Counted from the stretch's first letter, positions 14,651 to 23,238 are shown. The stretch: DNA of 26,727 nucleotides from Salinivirga sp964413185 (GCA_964413185.1 CAYPSX010000031.1:1-26727); one strand, 5' to 3'. A program made the numbers and translations. Notes: generated from the sequence alone by a model not told the origin.

Positions 14651-15682
14651 ATGAAGTTTACAAACGATCCGGGCAAAGTTATTTCAGACATCATTGAATC
14701 AAACAGTTATCCTTCAATTTTTGTTTTAACCGATTCCAATACATCGGAAAATTGTTTACCCGTTTTAAACCAAAATCTGGCTAAGTTCAACATCAAAAAA
14801 ATGTCTGTTTCTGCAGGCGAAAATACAAAAAATATAGATACGTGCATACTTCTATGGGACGAGTTAAGCAAACAAGGCGCTGACAGGCATTCTTTACTGA
14901 TAAATTTAGGCGGCGGCATGATTACGGATTTAGGTGGGTTTGTGGCATCTACCTACAAACGCGGAATAAATTTCATAAACGTACCCACGTCGATGCTTGC
15001 CATGATTGATGCTTCGATAGGCGGGAAAAATGGCGTGAATCTGAATGGAGTAAAAAACCAAATTGGGGTGATAAAACAACCACAGGAAGTCATTGTTAGT
15101 CCGGTGTTTCTGCAAACACTTGACCGGCGCAATTATTTATCCGGTTACGCAGAAGCACTCAAACACGGGATTTTAGATGATTTCGACGCCTATGAAAAAA
15201 CACTGGGATTTGCCCGGCCCGATTACCGGAGCGAAGCTTTCTCAGACTTCCTCAAAGAAAACATTGCCATAAAAGAACGAATTGTAAACCTTGATCCTGA
15301 AGAAAAAGCCGACCGGAAAGCATTGAATTTCGGTCATACAGTAGGGCATGCGTTGGAAACCTTTTCGCAAAAAACAGATAAACCCATGCTCCATGGCGAA
15401 GCTGTAGCCTGGGGCATGCTGGCTGAAATGATGCTTTCAAACGAATTGCTCTATTTTCCGCAAAAACTGGTAGATAAATACCGGCATTTAATACTGAAAC
15501 ACTATTTAAAACCGCAAATTGACGGTTCAGATTATGCTCAGCTTATTGATTTTATGAAAAAGGATAAAAAAAATTACGGCAAAAACATAAACTTCACATT
15601 GCTTAAAGCACCGGGCATTTACCACATTGACCAGAACGTAGCAGAAGAAAAAATTCTCACGGTCCTGGCAAACTTTGTTTAA
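14651..15682 (+). CDS. aroB: 3-dehydroquinate synthase
   Basis: This 343-residue enzyme turns DAHP into 3-dehydroquinate with NAD and a divalent metal, the second step of the shikimate pathway, in the cytoplasm. The nucleotide site appears as LINLGGGMITDLGGFVAST (about 83-101), followed by NVPTSMLAMIDASIGGKNG (110-128). The metal ligands are visible: Glu168 in YAEALKHG, His229 in NFGHTVGH and His248 in MLHGEAVAWG. The length is normal. The next Met is near residue 51, too far in to be the start, so 14651 is well supported. aroA follows 25 bases downstream. The gene is transcribed away from proline dehydrogenase. Confidence 0.96.
   Translation: MKFTNDPGKVISDIIESNSYPSIFVLTDSNTSENCLPVLNQNLAKFNIKKMSVSAGENTKNIDTCILLWDELSKQGADRHSLLINLGGGMITDLGGFVASTYKRGINFINVPTSMLAMIDASIGGKNGVNLNGVKNQIGVIKQPQEVIVSPVFLQTLDRRNYLSGYAEALKHGILDDFDAYEKTLGFARPDYRSEAFSDFLKENIAIKERIVNLDPEEKADRKALNFGHTVGHALETFSQKTDKPMLHGEAVAWGMLAEMMLSNELLYFPQKLVDKYRHLILKHYLKPQIDGSDYAQLIDFMKKDKKNYGKNINFTLLKAPGIYHIDQNVAEEKILTVLANFV
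14674..14703 (-). promoter_or_regulatory. Bacteroidota-type promoter for proline dehydrogenase, inside aroB
   Basis: On the minus strand TTTG (14703-14700) is followed after 18 bases by TAACTTTG (14681-14674), matching -33 TTTG and -7 TAnnTTTG. Transcription from about 14670 would give a leader of about 35 bases to the ATG at 14635. The whole promoter lies within the first 53 bases of aroB. Confidence 0.5.
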
Positions 15683-15707
15683 TCATCATTATAAATTATA
15701 TAACCAG

Positions 15708-16928
15708 ATGAAAATTACATACACACCCAACACAAAAAAAATAAAAACCATTTTGCCCGGATCAAAAAGCATCAGCAACCGATTGTTGCTGATTGCGGCT
15801 GTGGGGAACTTTTTACCCGATTTCAAAAATTTATCAAAATGTGAAGATGTACAGGTGCTAAATGCGGCTCTTCACTCAAACACCAATGTTTTGAATGTTC
15901 GGGACAGCGGTACAGCCCTCCGATTCTTAACAGCTTTTATGTCCGGAATCGTTGGAGAATGGGTAATAACCGGGAGCGAACGCCTGCAGCAACGCCCCAT
16001 AAAACCGTTGGTTGATGTACTGAAAGAGATGGGCGCCAATATTGTTTACAACGAAAAACCGGGCTACGCGCCACTCACAATAACCGGAACCAAAATGAAG
16101 GGCGGCGACATTTCCATTGATATTTCAGAAAGCAGCCAATATGCCTCCGCCATTTTGCTCATTGCGCCCATGCTGGAAAAGGGCTTAAAATTAAGGCTGG
16201 AGGGTAAAAAACGGTCGTTGCCCTACATTGATATCACCATCAACATGATGAAAGAATTCGGCATTAAAATAATGAAATTTGATGATGAAATTGATGTTTT
16301 GCCCAACCAGGAATACACCCCAATAAAGTATACTGTGGAAGCCGACTGGAGTGCTGCCGCGTTTTGGTATGAATTAATTGCTTTGAAACCGGATACTTCG
16401 GCAAAGTTGCTTGGTTTAGACCCAAAATCGTTTCAGGGCGACAAGGCTGTAATTTCGCTCTTTAAAAAGCTTGGAGTTGAAACACACATTGGCACACAAC
16501 ATATTACCCTTACGAATACGCAAAACAGCAACAAAAGCCTTTTTAAGGCAGATATTCGGCAAACACCCGACTTGTTTCCTGCGCTGGCACTAACGTGTTT
16601 CGGACAGGGACGGCCATTTGAAATTACCGGCACAGCTAATCTGGCACTAAAAGAAAGCCACCGACTGGAGGCCGTACGCAACATTGGCGAGAAACTGGGA
16701 ATTAAACTGCATGCAACGGAAGACTCCATTGCCGGGCAAGCGCATGACGGCAAACTAACGTGCAACGAAGAATTCAGTGTTGTCAATGACCACCGCATTG
16801 CCATGGCGCTGGCTCCGCTGAGCGTACTGATGGGAGAAGTCAACATTGACAAGGCAGATGTTGTATCGAAATCGTACCCGGAGTTTTGGGATGATATGCG
16901 AAATGCAGGGGTTGTTTTGGAAGAGTAA
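15708..16928 (+). CDS. aroA: 3-phosphoshikimate 1-carboxyvinyltransferase (EPSP synthase)
   Basis: This 406-residue enzyme joins shikimate-3-phosphate and PEP to give EPSP, the sixth step of the shikimate pathway. Motifs in order are LPGSKSISNR (16-25), VRDSGTALRFLTAF (64-77), GSERLQQRPI (89-98), SSQYASAIL (142-150), the catalytic Asp in TPDLFPALAL, KESHRLEAVRN and NDHRIAMALA. The frame is open back to 15675, inside aroB, but the product there (MFNHHYKLYN) is not family-like, so the ATG at 15708, 25 bases after the aroB stop, is preferred. The N-terminal loop is shorter than in E. coli, as in other Bacteroidota AroA. The two aro genes form a small unit; the other shikimate genes are elsewhere. 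Confidence 0.95.
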   Translation: MKITYTPNTKKIKTILPGSKSISNRLLLIAAVGNFLPDFKNLSKCEDVQVLNAALHSNTNVLNVRDSGTALRFLTAFMSGIVGEWVITGSERLQQRPIKPLVDVLKEMGANIVYNEKPGYAPLTITGTKMKGGDISIDISESSQYASAILLIAPMLEKGLKLRLEGKKRSLPYIDITINMMKEFGIKIMKFDDEIDVLPNQEYTPIKYTVEADWSAAAFWYELIALKPDTSAKLLGLDPKSFQGDKAVISLFKKLGVETHIGTQHITLTNTQNSNKSLFKADIRQTPDLFPALALTCFGQGRPFEITGTANLALKESHRLEAVRNIGEKLGIKLHATEDSIAGQAHDGKLTCNEEFSVVNDHRIAMALAPLSVLMGEVNIDKADVVSKSYPEFWDDMRNAGVVLEE

Positions 16929-16931
16929 GAT

Positions 16932-16948
16932 TGTGGCAACGCCACAAA
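16932..16948. terminator. Hairpin after aroA, possible weak terminator
   Basis: TTGTGGC-AAC-GCCACAA is a perfect 7-base stem with a 3-base loop, starting three bases after the aroA stop and lying between convergent genes. There is no T-tract on the plus strand and only TTTT precedes it on the minus strand, so intrinsic termination is doubtful. It could instead be a 3'-end protecting hairpin. Confidence 0.35.
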
Positions 16949-17012
16949 ATTGCCGCGTTTCAGTAGTTCTTATGAGACTATTTCGTGCTTTGCAGCAGAG
17001 GCTAATATTACC

Positions 17013-18305
17013 TCAGCTCCGTTTGTCAATAAACGTAACAGGTTTGCGGCTGGTCTCGGGGAATTGTATCGCGGCAATTTGTTTCGGGTCTAAAAATTCT
17101 ATTGATGGCGCCACACGAATACGCGAACGGAAATAATCTTTGATCTCTTTTTCAAATTGTCGTGTTTGATTTTTGCTTCCTACTTTCACGAGAATATCAT
17201 CGGTACCGATATCGTTTGTTGAAACTTCTACAACGTAGTTGTCGATTGTATGAATATCGTTCAAGATATCGTAAAGTGCCGGCGGATAAAGCGTTGTTCC
17301 TTTGTATTTGATCATCTGTTTTTTGCGGCCAATAACAGGGCCCAGCCGCATGGTATTGCGGCCACACTTGCAGGGTTCATAATGATGATGGCAAATATCG
17401 CCGGTTTTGAAACGCAGCAGCGGCATACCTTCTACTCCGATGTTCGTAATTGTAACTTCGCCGGCTTCGCCTTCTTTCACAGGTTGGTTGTTTTCATCGA
17501 GAAACTCAACGATAATTATTTCGGGGTGATGATGTCCGCCGTGCCCCTCCTTACATTCGGTAAAGGCTGTTCCCATTTCTGTGGAAGCGTAGGTTGAGTA
17601 GAGGTCGATATTCCATTTTTCTTTAATACGCTTACCGAGTGTATTCAACTCAAAATTGGCATTACGAATGGGCTCACCAATGCACACGGCTTTGGAAATG
17701 CGTGTTGCATTGAGGTCGAAATTAATTTTTTCTGCGTAGCTGATGAGTTTGATCAAAAAAGAGGGCACCGTAACAACGGCTGTGGGCGACAATCTTTTGA
17801 TGGTGTCGAACTGGAGATCGGGATTTCCCGGCCCGACCCGAACGATGCCCGATCCTAGTTTACGGATACCGGAATAGTAAGCCATGCCGGCCATAAACCG
17901 CTTTTCGAGTGTTACCATTAATTGAAAAATATCGTCTTTTGTAGCACCGGCGCAGGAAAATGAAATGTACTCATTGTAAGCCAGACGTTCAAGGTCGTTG
18001 TCGGTCATGCCGAAAATAACGGGTTCTCCCAACGTGCCTGAAGTGGTGAGGTAATCAATAATTTCTGATTTATCGACACACAAAAAATCCTGATTTTGTT
18101 CCTGCAAGTCGTTTTTTGTGGTAACCGGTATTTGAGCAAGGTCTTCGAGGGTTATTATTTTTTGGATATCGATGTTATGCTTTCGAAAATGCTCCTGATA
18201 AAATTTTGAATTTTCTTTCAGGTAACTCAAAACAGCGGGGAGTTTGCTCTCCTGAAACTTTTTTATTTCCTCTTTCGATTGTTTTTCAATTTCTGGTATA
18301 TACAT
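17013..18305 (-). CDS. Phenylacetate-CoA ligase-like adenylating enzyme
   Basis: This 430-residue protein belongs to the PaaK branch of AMP-binding (ANL) enzymes, which activate aryl acids as acyl-AMP and then as CoA or carrier-protein thioesters. The phosphate loop is LTTSGTLGEP (86-95) and the adenine motif is YASTEMG (239-245). LLRFKTGD (297-304) holds the ribose-binding Asp, and GRKKQMIKYKG sits at the hinge to the C-terminal domain. A Cys/His-rich pair (CKEGHGGHHH at 251-260; CHHHYEPCKCGRN at 305-317) resembles the metal site of PaaK relatives but has extra His. It is convergent with aroA and 70 bases downstream of the C45 hydrolase gene. The substrate is unknown; an aromatic starter acid is inferred from context. 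Confidence 0.85.
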   Translation of the reverse strand: MYIPEIEKQSKEEIKKFQESKLPAVLSYLKENSKFYQEHFRKHNIDIQKIITLEDLAQIPVTTKNDLQEQNQDFLCVDKSEIIDYLTTSGTLGEPVIFGMTDNDLERLAYNEYISFSCAGATKDDIFQLMVTLEKRFMAGMAYYSGIRKLGSGIVRVGPGNPDLQFDTIKRLSPTAVVTVPSFLIKLISYAEKINFDLNATRISKAVCIGEPIRNANFELNTLGKRIKEKWNIDLYSTYASTEMGTAFTECKEGHGGHHHPEIIIVEFLDENNQPVKEGEAGEVTITNIGVEGMPLLRFKTGDICHHHYEPCKCGRNTMRLGPVIGRKKQMIKYKGTTLYPPALYDILNDIHTIDNYVVEVSTNDIGTDDILVKVGSKNQTRQFEKEIKDYFRSRIRVAPSIEFLDPKQIAAIQFPETSRKPVTFIDKRS

Positions 18306-18375
18306 TTTTCGAAGCGTTTTACTGAATAGCTTAGACCCCTTTTATGGCATCTTGAAAAGTACTCGAAGTTAAAAT

Positions 18376-20052
18376 TTATCTCTTCAATTTTTCTATCTTC
18401 TCCAAAATTTTTTCCCGGTCGCCCTGATAAGGAATTTCTTTCTTTAGCGCCTTTTTGTAATAATGATGCGCCTTTTCCGCATCCCCTGCTTTGTTGAAAA
18501 GTTCGCCGGCAAGAAAATATCCGTAATAGTACTCCGGATTTAATTGAAGATAAGATTTTATAGCCGTTTGATCGATTTTATCGATATTTTCGGCATTTAA
18601 CATTTTCTCGTATTTTTCACTTCGCTTTTTGAATGCCAAATAGTTTTTGTAATCAGCTGAATGCAGAAACGCATCTTCGGCAATTGTTCCGGTTGTATCG
18701 GGTACGGGATGCTGCGGGTTCAATGTATCACTGAATATCTTTTTCAAATCGTAAAGCATGTATTTCCCTAATTGATAAGGTGGCGCGGCTACCCACATTT
18801 GCAATGTTTGGGGTTTGAATATCACAGAGTGATGCGCAATAAGCTGGTTTACTGCCTTTTCGTTTCCCATTCCAATATTTTCTTCGTGCAAACCTTTTTG
18901 GTCGCGCAAAATATTGGCAAATGTTTGTACGGTATGTTTCTCCTGTTGATTGAGCAATTCAGCTGTTCGCTCCCAACGATATAATGAAGGGTGATTTTTT
19001 AAAGGTTGATTTACCACTTCGGGTCTTTTTAACGCATCGCTTTGAAAATGGTTTGTAAGGATAAGCCTGTCGCCTGGTTTTGTATAAAGATGCGTTTCAG
19101 ATGTAGACTTTTCTATGACCGCCATCTGATTATCCTTTGCAGAGGCTATAAAAAAAGATTCTGCCACAAATGTTTCGTGATTTTTTGCAATTTCATAAGC
19201 CTCTGAAATAGTGGAAGCGTATTGAACAATTTTGCGTGCCAGGATAGAGACCGGTGTTTTTGCAGCAAACGGGATGGAAGACTTGGCAGCGTTCAAAGAA
19301 ACCGTCAAACCCTGATCGTTCATACCGGAAAGTACACCAATCATTCCTCCCCAGGTAACAAATGCAAAGTTATGGCCTTTATCGGGATGGTAAAAAGCAA
19401 CGATTTTGTTTTCTGCAAATTTATCGCCCGAGTAAAAATCCATATTCCGCCCTATCAGCAATGAACTATCTGCAGATGCACTGCCTTTTACACCAAAAGC
19501 CGTGCAACCCACGAGATTGAGGTTTTGCAAGGTATGGCCGATATCGTGAGCGCCATGGTAATTAAGTAACCGTTGATAATTGGGTGCAATAAAATCAAAT
19601 TCGTTTGAAGCAAACTGAGAGATTCCGTAAATTTCTTTTTGATACTCCGTCGGAATATGTTTATCCATGTTTTTATTAAACCAGGCTACAAAATATTTCA
19701 GGAAATTCAGGTAATTGTCCGATGGCACAAGTTGTTTGATGAACTCCACAAAAGCCACTTCCTGGTAATTGATTAATTTTTGTGTGAGCATGCCGTTTTT
19801 GTAGCCCCGCTCGTAGGGTTTGCCGGCAATATACATTTCCCAAAGGCCGTAATTGTTTTGTTTTAACCACGAATTGCCCACCATAGAAAAATTCCGGGTG
19901 GGTTGGTCTTTTACAAATCTGTTTGGGTCTTTTTGGACAACTTCGGGCGGATTTAAAACAACGGCAAAGCGAAAAGCAAATATGCCGGCTATCAGCAAAA
20001 ATGCAATAATTCCTAATATTTTTGGCCACCGGTATTTTCTAAAAAAACTCAT
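18376..20052 (-). CDS. Membrane-anchored C45-family Ntn hydrolase/acyltransferase with C-terminal TPR-like segment
   Basis: This 558-residue protein has an N-terminal membrane anchor (about 11-31) and a periplasmic-type body. The C45 (acyl-CoA:6-APA acyltransferase-like) core is about 70-440. LVGCTAFGV (180-188) supplies the putative nucleophile Cys183, exposed by self-cleavage, and LLIGRNMDFYSG and GMIGVLSGMNDQGLTVSLN follow as in other Ntn hydrolases. A TPR-like helix pair near the end (PEYYYGYFLAGELFNKAGDA) is an added segment. Family members cleave or form amide or ester bonds. Its start overlaps the stop of the upstream FAD oxidoreductase in an ATGA, so it belongs to that pathway. Its acyl donor and acceptor are unknown. 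Confidence 0.85.
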   Translation of the reverse strand: MSFFRKYRWPKILGIIAFLLIAGIFAFRFAVVLNPPEVVQKDPNRFVKDQPTRNFSMVGNSWLKQNNYGLWEMYIAGKPYERGYKNGMLTQKLINYQEVAFVEFIKQLVPSDNYLNFLKYFVAWFNKNMDKHIPTEYQKEIYGISQFASNEFDFIAPNYQRLLNYHGAHDIGHTLQNLNLVGCTAFGVKGSASADSSLLIGRNMDFYSGDKFAENKIVAFYHPDKGHNFAFVTWGGMIGVLSGMNDQGLTVSLNAAKSSIPFAAKTPVSILARKIVQYASTISEAYEIAKNHETFVAESFFIASAKDNQMAVIEKSTSETHLYTKPGDRLILTNHFQSDALKRPEVVNQPLKNHPSLYRWERTAELLNQQEKHTVQTFANILRDQKGLHEENIGMGNEKAVNQLIAHHSVIFKPQTLQMWVAAPPYQLGKYMLYDLKKIFSDTLNPQHPVPDTTGTIAEDAFLHSADYKNYLAFKKRSEKYEKMLNAENIDKIDQTAIKSYLQLNPEYYYGYFLAGELFNKAGDAEKAHHYYKKALKKEIPYQGDREKILEKIEKLKR

Positions 20053-21542
20053 CGTTGTGCCCTTACTTTCTTTAAAACTTTATTAATATCGATAATCGCC
20101 GCACAGGTTTGAAAGCCCGAAATTATCACACCCAGAATCCCATGCAAATTAATATTTTGGCCTGTGAGTAACAAATTGGGAATACGTGTTTTGGGCGATA
20201 AAATACTTCCTACAGGGTCGTTGCAATCTTTAATTATCCCGTACAGCGATCCATAAGGAATATTGTGATAATCTCTATATGTTAATGGTGTTGCACTTTC
20301 CACATAATCAAAAGCGTCTTCCAGTTCTGGAAACTTTTTATAAATCAGTTTTAATAATTTCTGCTGTCGTTCGTGTTTAAATGCAACATAATCGGCTCCC
20401 CGCTTTTGAACTGTTGTATCTTCCCATTTCTTCACATCTTCGAAATTCATCATGGTAATAACCTCAATACTTTCAGCAAAGCCCGGGTTCCCCTGATCTT
20501 CGGTTGTATACAGCATATAACCTTTGGGCCACGACTCGTGATTGTATTCATAATCCCACACATCATCTGTATCATAATAATACACATTGGAGTTGATGTG
20601 CTTTATGCTCCTTCTTTTTAACACAACATACATTGTGAATGACGACATTGTATTTTCCAATTTTTTTATTCTGGAGGTATATGCTTTGCGCAGTTTGCCG
20701 GGTTCAATCATTTTGAACAACGGAACCGGGTGAATATCTGATATAAACTGATCGCCATAAAAAACATCGCCTTTAGCTGTTGATACGGAAACAATTTCTG
20801 AACCTTTAAAATTTAATTTTTGAACATCCTGACCGGTTAAAACTTCTCCACCGGGTGTAGTAATAATATCTTTCAACAAATCGGCAATATTGGCACCTTG
20901 TTCTGCAATTCGCCATGCACTTTGAATAAAAAAATAGTTGATATTGGCGTGTACAAACATTGAAGTTTTTTTACGATTTCCGGCATACAATGGATTGGTT
21001 GCTGCCAGCACATTTCTTAATTCCCGGTTTTCGGTTAAATTTTGTAAATATTGCCAGGCATTCTCTTTGAAAGTGTTGAGCTCAGGAAGTACAGCATAAC
21101 TCACATCTCTTAAGTTTAATAAATCTGAACTATCCCAAACTTCGCGTAGTTTATTTGCATAGGATTCGATAGCTATTTTCTCTTCGGGAAAGTCACTAAT
21201 TAATTTTTGGGTGAAACTCTCCAAACCCATGGCAAAGCAATACTCTCGATCTTTAATATAGATTTTATCAAAGCATTCCGGATCGAGTTTTTTTATATTT
21301 AATTCTTTATAAATACCAAGATATTTGAAAATTTTGTATAAAACCTCTCCCTTATCAAGCGACCCGGCATAATGCATTCCAATACTAAAAAGGCAGTTTT
21401 TTCTTTTAAAAACCTGTAAATTTCCTCCTATAGAGTTATTTTTCTCTAACACACATACTTTTTTGCCGTTTTTAGCTAATAAAGCACCAGTAAAAAGTCC
21501 GCCTAACCCACTACCAATAATGACTATATCAAATTTATCCAT
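20049..21542 (-). CDS. CrtI-like NAD(P)/FAD-dependent oxidoreductase (second tandem copy)
   Basis: This is a 497-residue flavoenzyme. The N-terminal FAD site is FDIVIIGSGLGGLFTGALLA (Gly10, Gly12, Gly15), with Glu at the end of strand 2 in VCVLEKN and then GGNLQVF. The C-terminal FAD contact is LLLTGQNINLHGILGVIISG, typical of the phytoene desaturase/carotene isomerase/retinol saturase group. It can be aligned with the next gene along most of its length. The two coding sequences overlap by eight bases at 21535-21542. Family members desaturate, saturate or isomerise conjugated polyenes. With the neighbouring export, acyl-transfer and ligase genes, an aryl-polyene-type substrate is likelier than a carotenoid; no crtB-like gene is present. 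Confidence 0.88.
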   Translation of the reverse strand: MDKFDIVIIGSGLGGLFTGALLAKNGKKVCVLEKNNSIGGNLQVFKRKNCLFSIGMHYAGSLDKGEVLYKIFKYLGIYKELNIKKLDPECFDKIYIKDREYCFAMGLESFTQKLISDFPEEKIAIESYANKLREVWDSSDLLNLRDVSYAVLPELNTFKENAWQYLQNLTENRELRNVLAATNPLYAGNRKKTSMFVHANINYFFIQSAWRIAEQGANIADLLKDIITTPGGEVLTGQDVQKLNFKGSEIVSVSTAKGDVFYGDQFISDIHPVPLFKMIEPGKLRKAYTSRIKKLENTMSSFTMYVVLKRRSIKHINSNVYYYDTDDVWDYEYNHESWPKGYMLYTTEDQGNPGFAESIEVITMMNFEDVKKWEDTTVQKRGADYVAFKHERQQKLLKLIYKKFPELEDAFDYVESATPLTYRDYHNIPYGSLYGIIKDCNDPVGSILSPKTRIPNLLLTGQNINLHGILGVIISGFQTCAAIIDINKVLKKVRAQR

Positions 21543-23040
21543 TTTTATATTTTATGATTTTATTAACGAGATAATCTGCGCCCAAAATTTCGGAACAAGT
21601 AACAACCGCACCTATTGTTACGCCCAAAATACCATGCAAATTTAGATTTTGACCTGTATAGTACAGATTTTTTATGCGCGACTTAGGCGTAATTATGGTT
21701 GAGAAAGGGTTATTGGAATCTTTTAAAATACCATAGGAAGAACCTTCAGGTGTGCCTGTATAATCGCGATATGTAAGCGGTGTTGAAGTGTAGTATTTAT
21801 AGATTGATTTTCGTATATTTGGAAATTTCTGTTCAATGGAATCGATTAACTTTTCTGCCTTTTCTTGCTTAAATTCTTTGTATTCGGCTCCGCGGTTTTC
21901 AATATATGTATTTTCCCAATTTTTGACTTCACTGTACCTCATATAGCTCATAGCTATAATACCATCTGCCCATTTTTCCGATTTTGACGTTGCCGGTGTG
22001 TATAAAAAATAATGCTCCGGCCAGTTTTCCTCTTTGTAACCTGTGGTCCAAACATTTTTTGTTTTAAAATGATGAAAATTGTGGTTAATATATGGGAATG
22101 AATTTTTCTTAAGCACTATGTAGATGGTAAACATGCCAATTGTATTATCGAGCGACAAAATACGAGATTTATAGTTTTTCTTGGTCAGGTTTTCCGGAAT
22201 CATTTTCAAGGTGCTTGCCGGATGAATATTGGAAATAATTTTATCGGCAAACAGTTTTTCTCCATTGCTCAGGCGAACAGAATTCACTTGATTATTATTT
22301 CCCTCTATTGCTTCTACTCTGGTAGACAGCATAATTTCGCCGCCATTTTCTTTTATAATGCCGGCGATGGCCGATGCCATGTGCGAGCTGCCATCGACAA
22401 GTCGCCACGCACTTTTTATAAATGAGTAGTTGATGAGTGCGTGAATGTACAAAGGGGTTTTGGATGCAACACCGCCGTACAGGGAATTCATTCCGGCCAG
22501 GACTTGCTGTAATGTATGATCAGGATCGACCGATTGCAAATAGTGATATGTATTTTGCTGCAAGCTTTCCTCTGTAATTGATTGATTAGTTGTTTTATCG
22601 AACGTATACAACGGAAAAACCTCAGTCATTTGTTTTAATTCCGACAGATATTTTGCAATATTTGCGCGGCTTTGCGGAAAAAATCCGGAAAGTTTTTCGA
22701 TGAAATTATCGTGCCCCTGGGCAAATGGATACTCAATTTCTTCAGTTCCAAAACTAATTTTATTGAAACAAGCTATGTCGAGTTGCTTAATCTTCAACTT
22801 GTCCATGATGCCAAAATACTTGAAATACGTATTCAGCACCTGTCCCTCACCAAGGCATTCCGTGTAGTTTAATCCTGTGTTGAAGATGGTTTTATCGCGG
22901 GCAAAAGACTGAATGCAGCCACCAGGTTTTTTAGTTTGCTCGAGCACACAAACATGGTATCCTTCCCTGCTTAAAATGTTTCCACACAATAATCCGCCGA
23001 GGCCACCTCCAATGATAATTATATCATACTTCGAACTCAT
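21535..23040 (-). CDS. CrtI-like NAD(P)/FAD-dependent oxidoreductase (first tandem copy)
   Basis: This 501-residue paralogue of the next gene has the FAD motif YDIIIIGGGLGGLLCGNIL (Gly11, Gly13, Gly16) and VCVLEQTKKPGGCIQSF. Both proteins share ISxIHP, YxIVLK-type strands, STPLTYRDYTGTP, SSYGILKDSNNP and LYYTGQNLNLHGILGV, so the pair arose by duplication of a polyene-type flavoenzyme. It is the first gene of the four-gene run ending in the ligase. A 198-base gap with a possible promoter separates it from the transporter fusion gene upstream. Like its partner it could desaturate, saturate or isomerise a polyene; the direction cannot be told from motifs. Confidence 0.88.
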   Translation of the reverse strand: MSSKYDIIIIGGGLGGLLCGNILSREGYHVCVLEQTKKPGGCIQSFARDKTIFNTGLNYTECLGEGQVLNTYFKYFGIMDKLKIKQLDIACFNKISFGTEEIEYPFAQGHDNFIEKLSGFFPQSRANIAKYLSELKQMTEVFPLYTFDKTTNQSITEESLQQNTYHYLQSVDPDHTLQQVLAGMNSLYGGVASKTPLYIHALINYSFIKSAWRLVDGSSHMASAIAGIIKENGGEIMLSTRVEAIEGNNNQVNSVRLSNGEKLFADKIISNIHPASTLKMIPENLTKKNYKSRILSLDNTIGMFTIYIVLKKNSFPYINHNFHHFKTKNVWTTGYKEENWPEHYFLYTPATSKSEKWADGIIAMSYMRYSEVKNWENTYIENRGAEYKEFKQEKAEKLIDSIEQKFPNIRKSIYKYYTSTPLTYRDYTGTPEGSSYGILKDSNNPFSTIITPKSRIKNLYYTGQNLNLHGILGVTIGAVVTCSEILGADYLVNKIIKYKNG

Positions 23041-23082
23041 CTGCTGCTCCTATATTATCGCTAAATTTTTTGTTGGGTGTTG

Positions 23083-23140
23083 GGAATATTTTCACGATCA
23101 GCATTACAAACATAGCATATTCCTGCATTTATCGGAATAC
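23083..23140 (-). promoter_or_regulatory. Candidate promoter with flanking inverted repeats upstream of the FAD oxidoreductase pair
   Basis: A perfect -7 box, TATGTTTG on the minus strand (23114-23107), lies 67 bases before the start at 23040. It is flanked by the 7-base inverted repeat GGAATAT (23083-23089) and ATATTCC (23117-23123), and a third half-site GGAATA follows at 23134-23139. The nearest TTTG (23143-23140) is 25 bases upstream, slightly too far for a standard -33. The arrangement suggests a regulated promoter. The rest of the gap (23041-23238) is A/T-rich with no open frame and no clear terminator. Confidence 0.35.
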
Positions 23141-23238
23141 AAATGTTACAAAAAATTCCAAATCTAAAAAATTGTATGGGTTCTAAAGCCTTTTTGAATA
23201 TTAAGGATTAAATGTTGGAGGTTTCGGATTTGCCAATT

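Noticed and set aside
15675..15707. Earlier aroA start at 15675
   Set aside because: It begins inside aroB and adds a non-family leader of 11 residues; the ATG at 15708 gives the expected N-terminus.
16433..16945. 170-residue open frame on the minus strand
   Set aside because: It is antisense to aroA, which has all family motifs; the Ser-rich composition is typical of a shadow frame.
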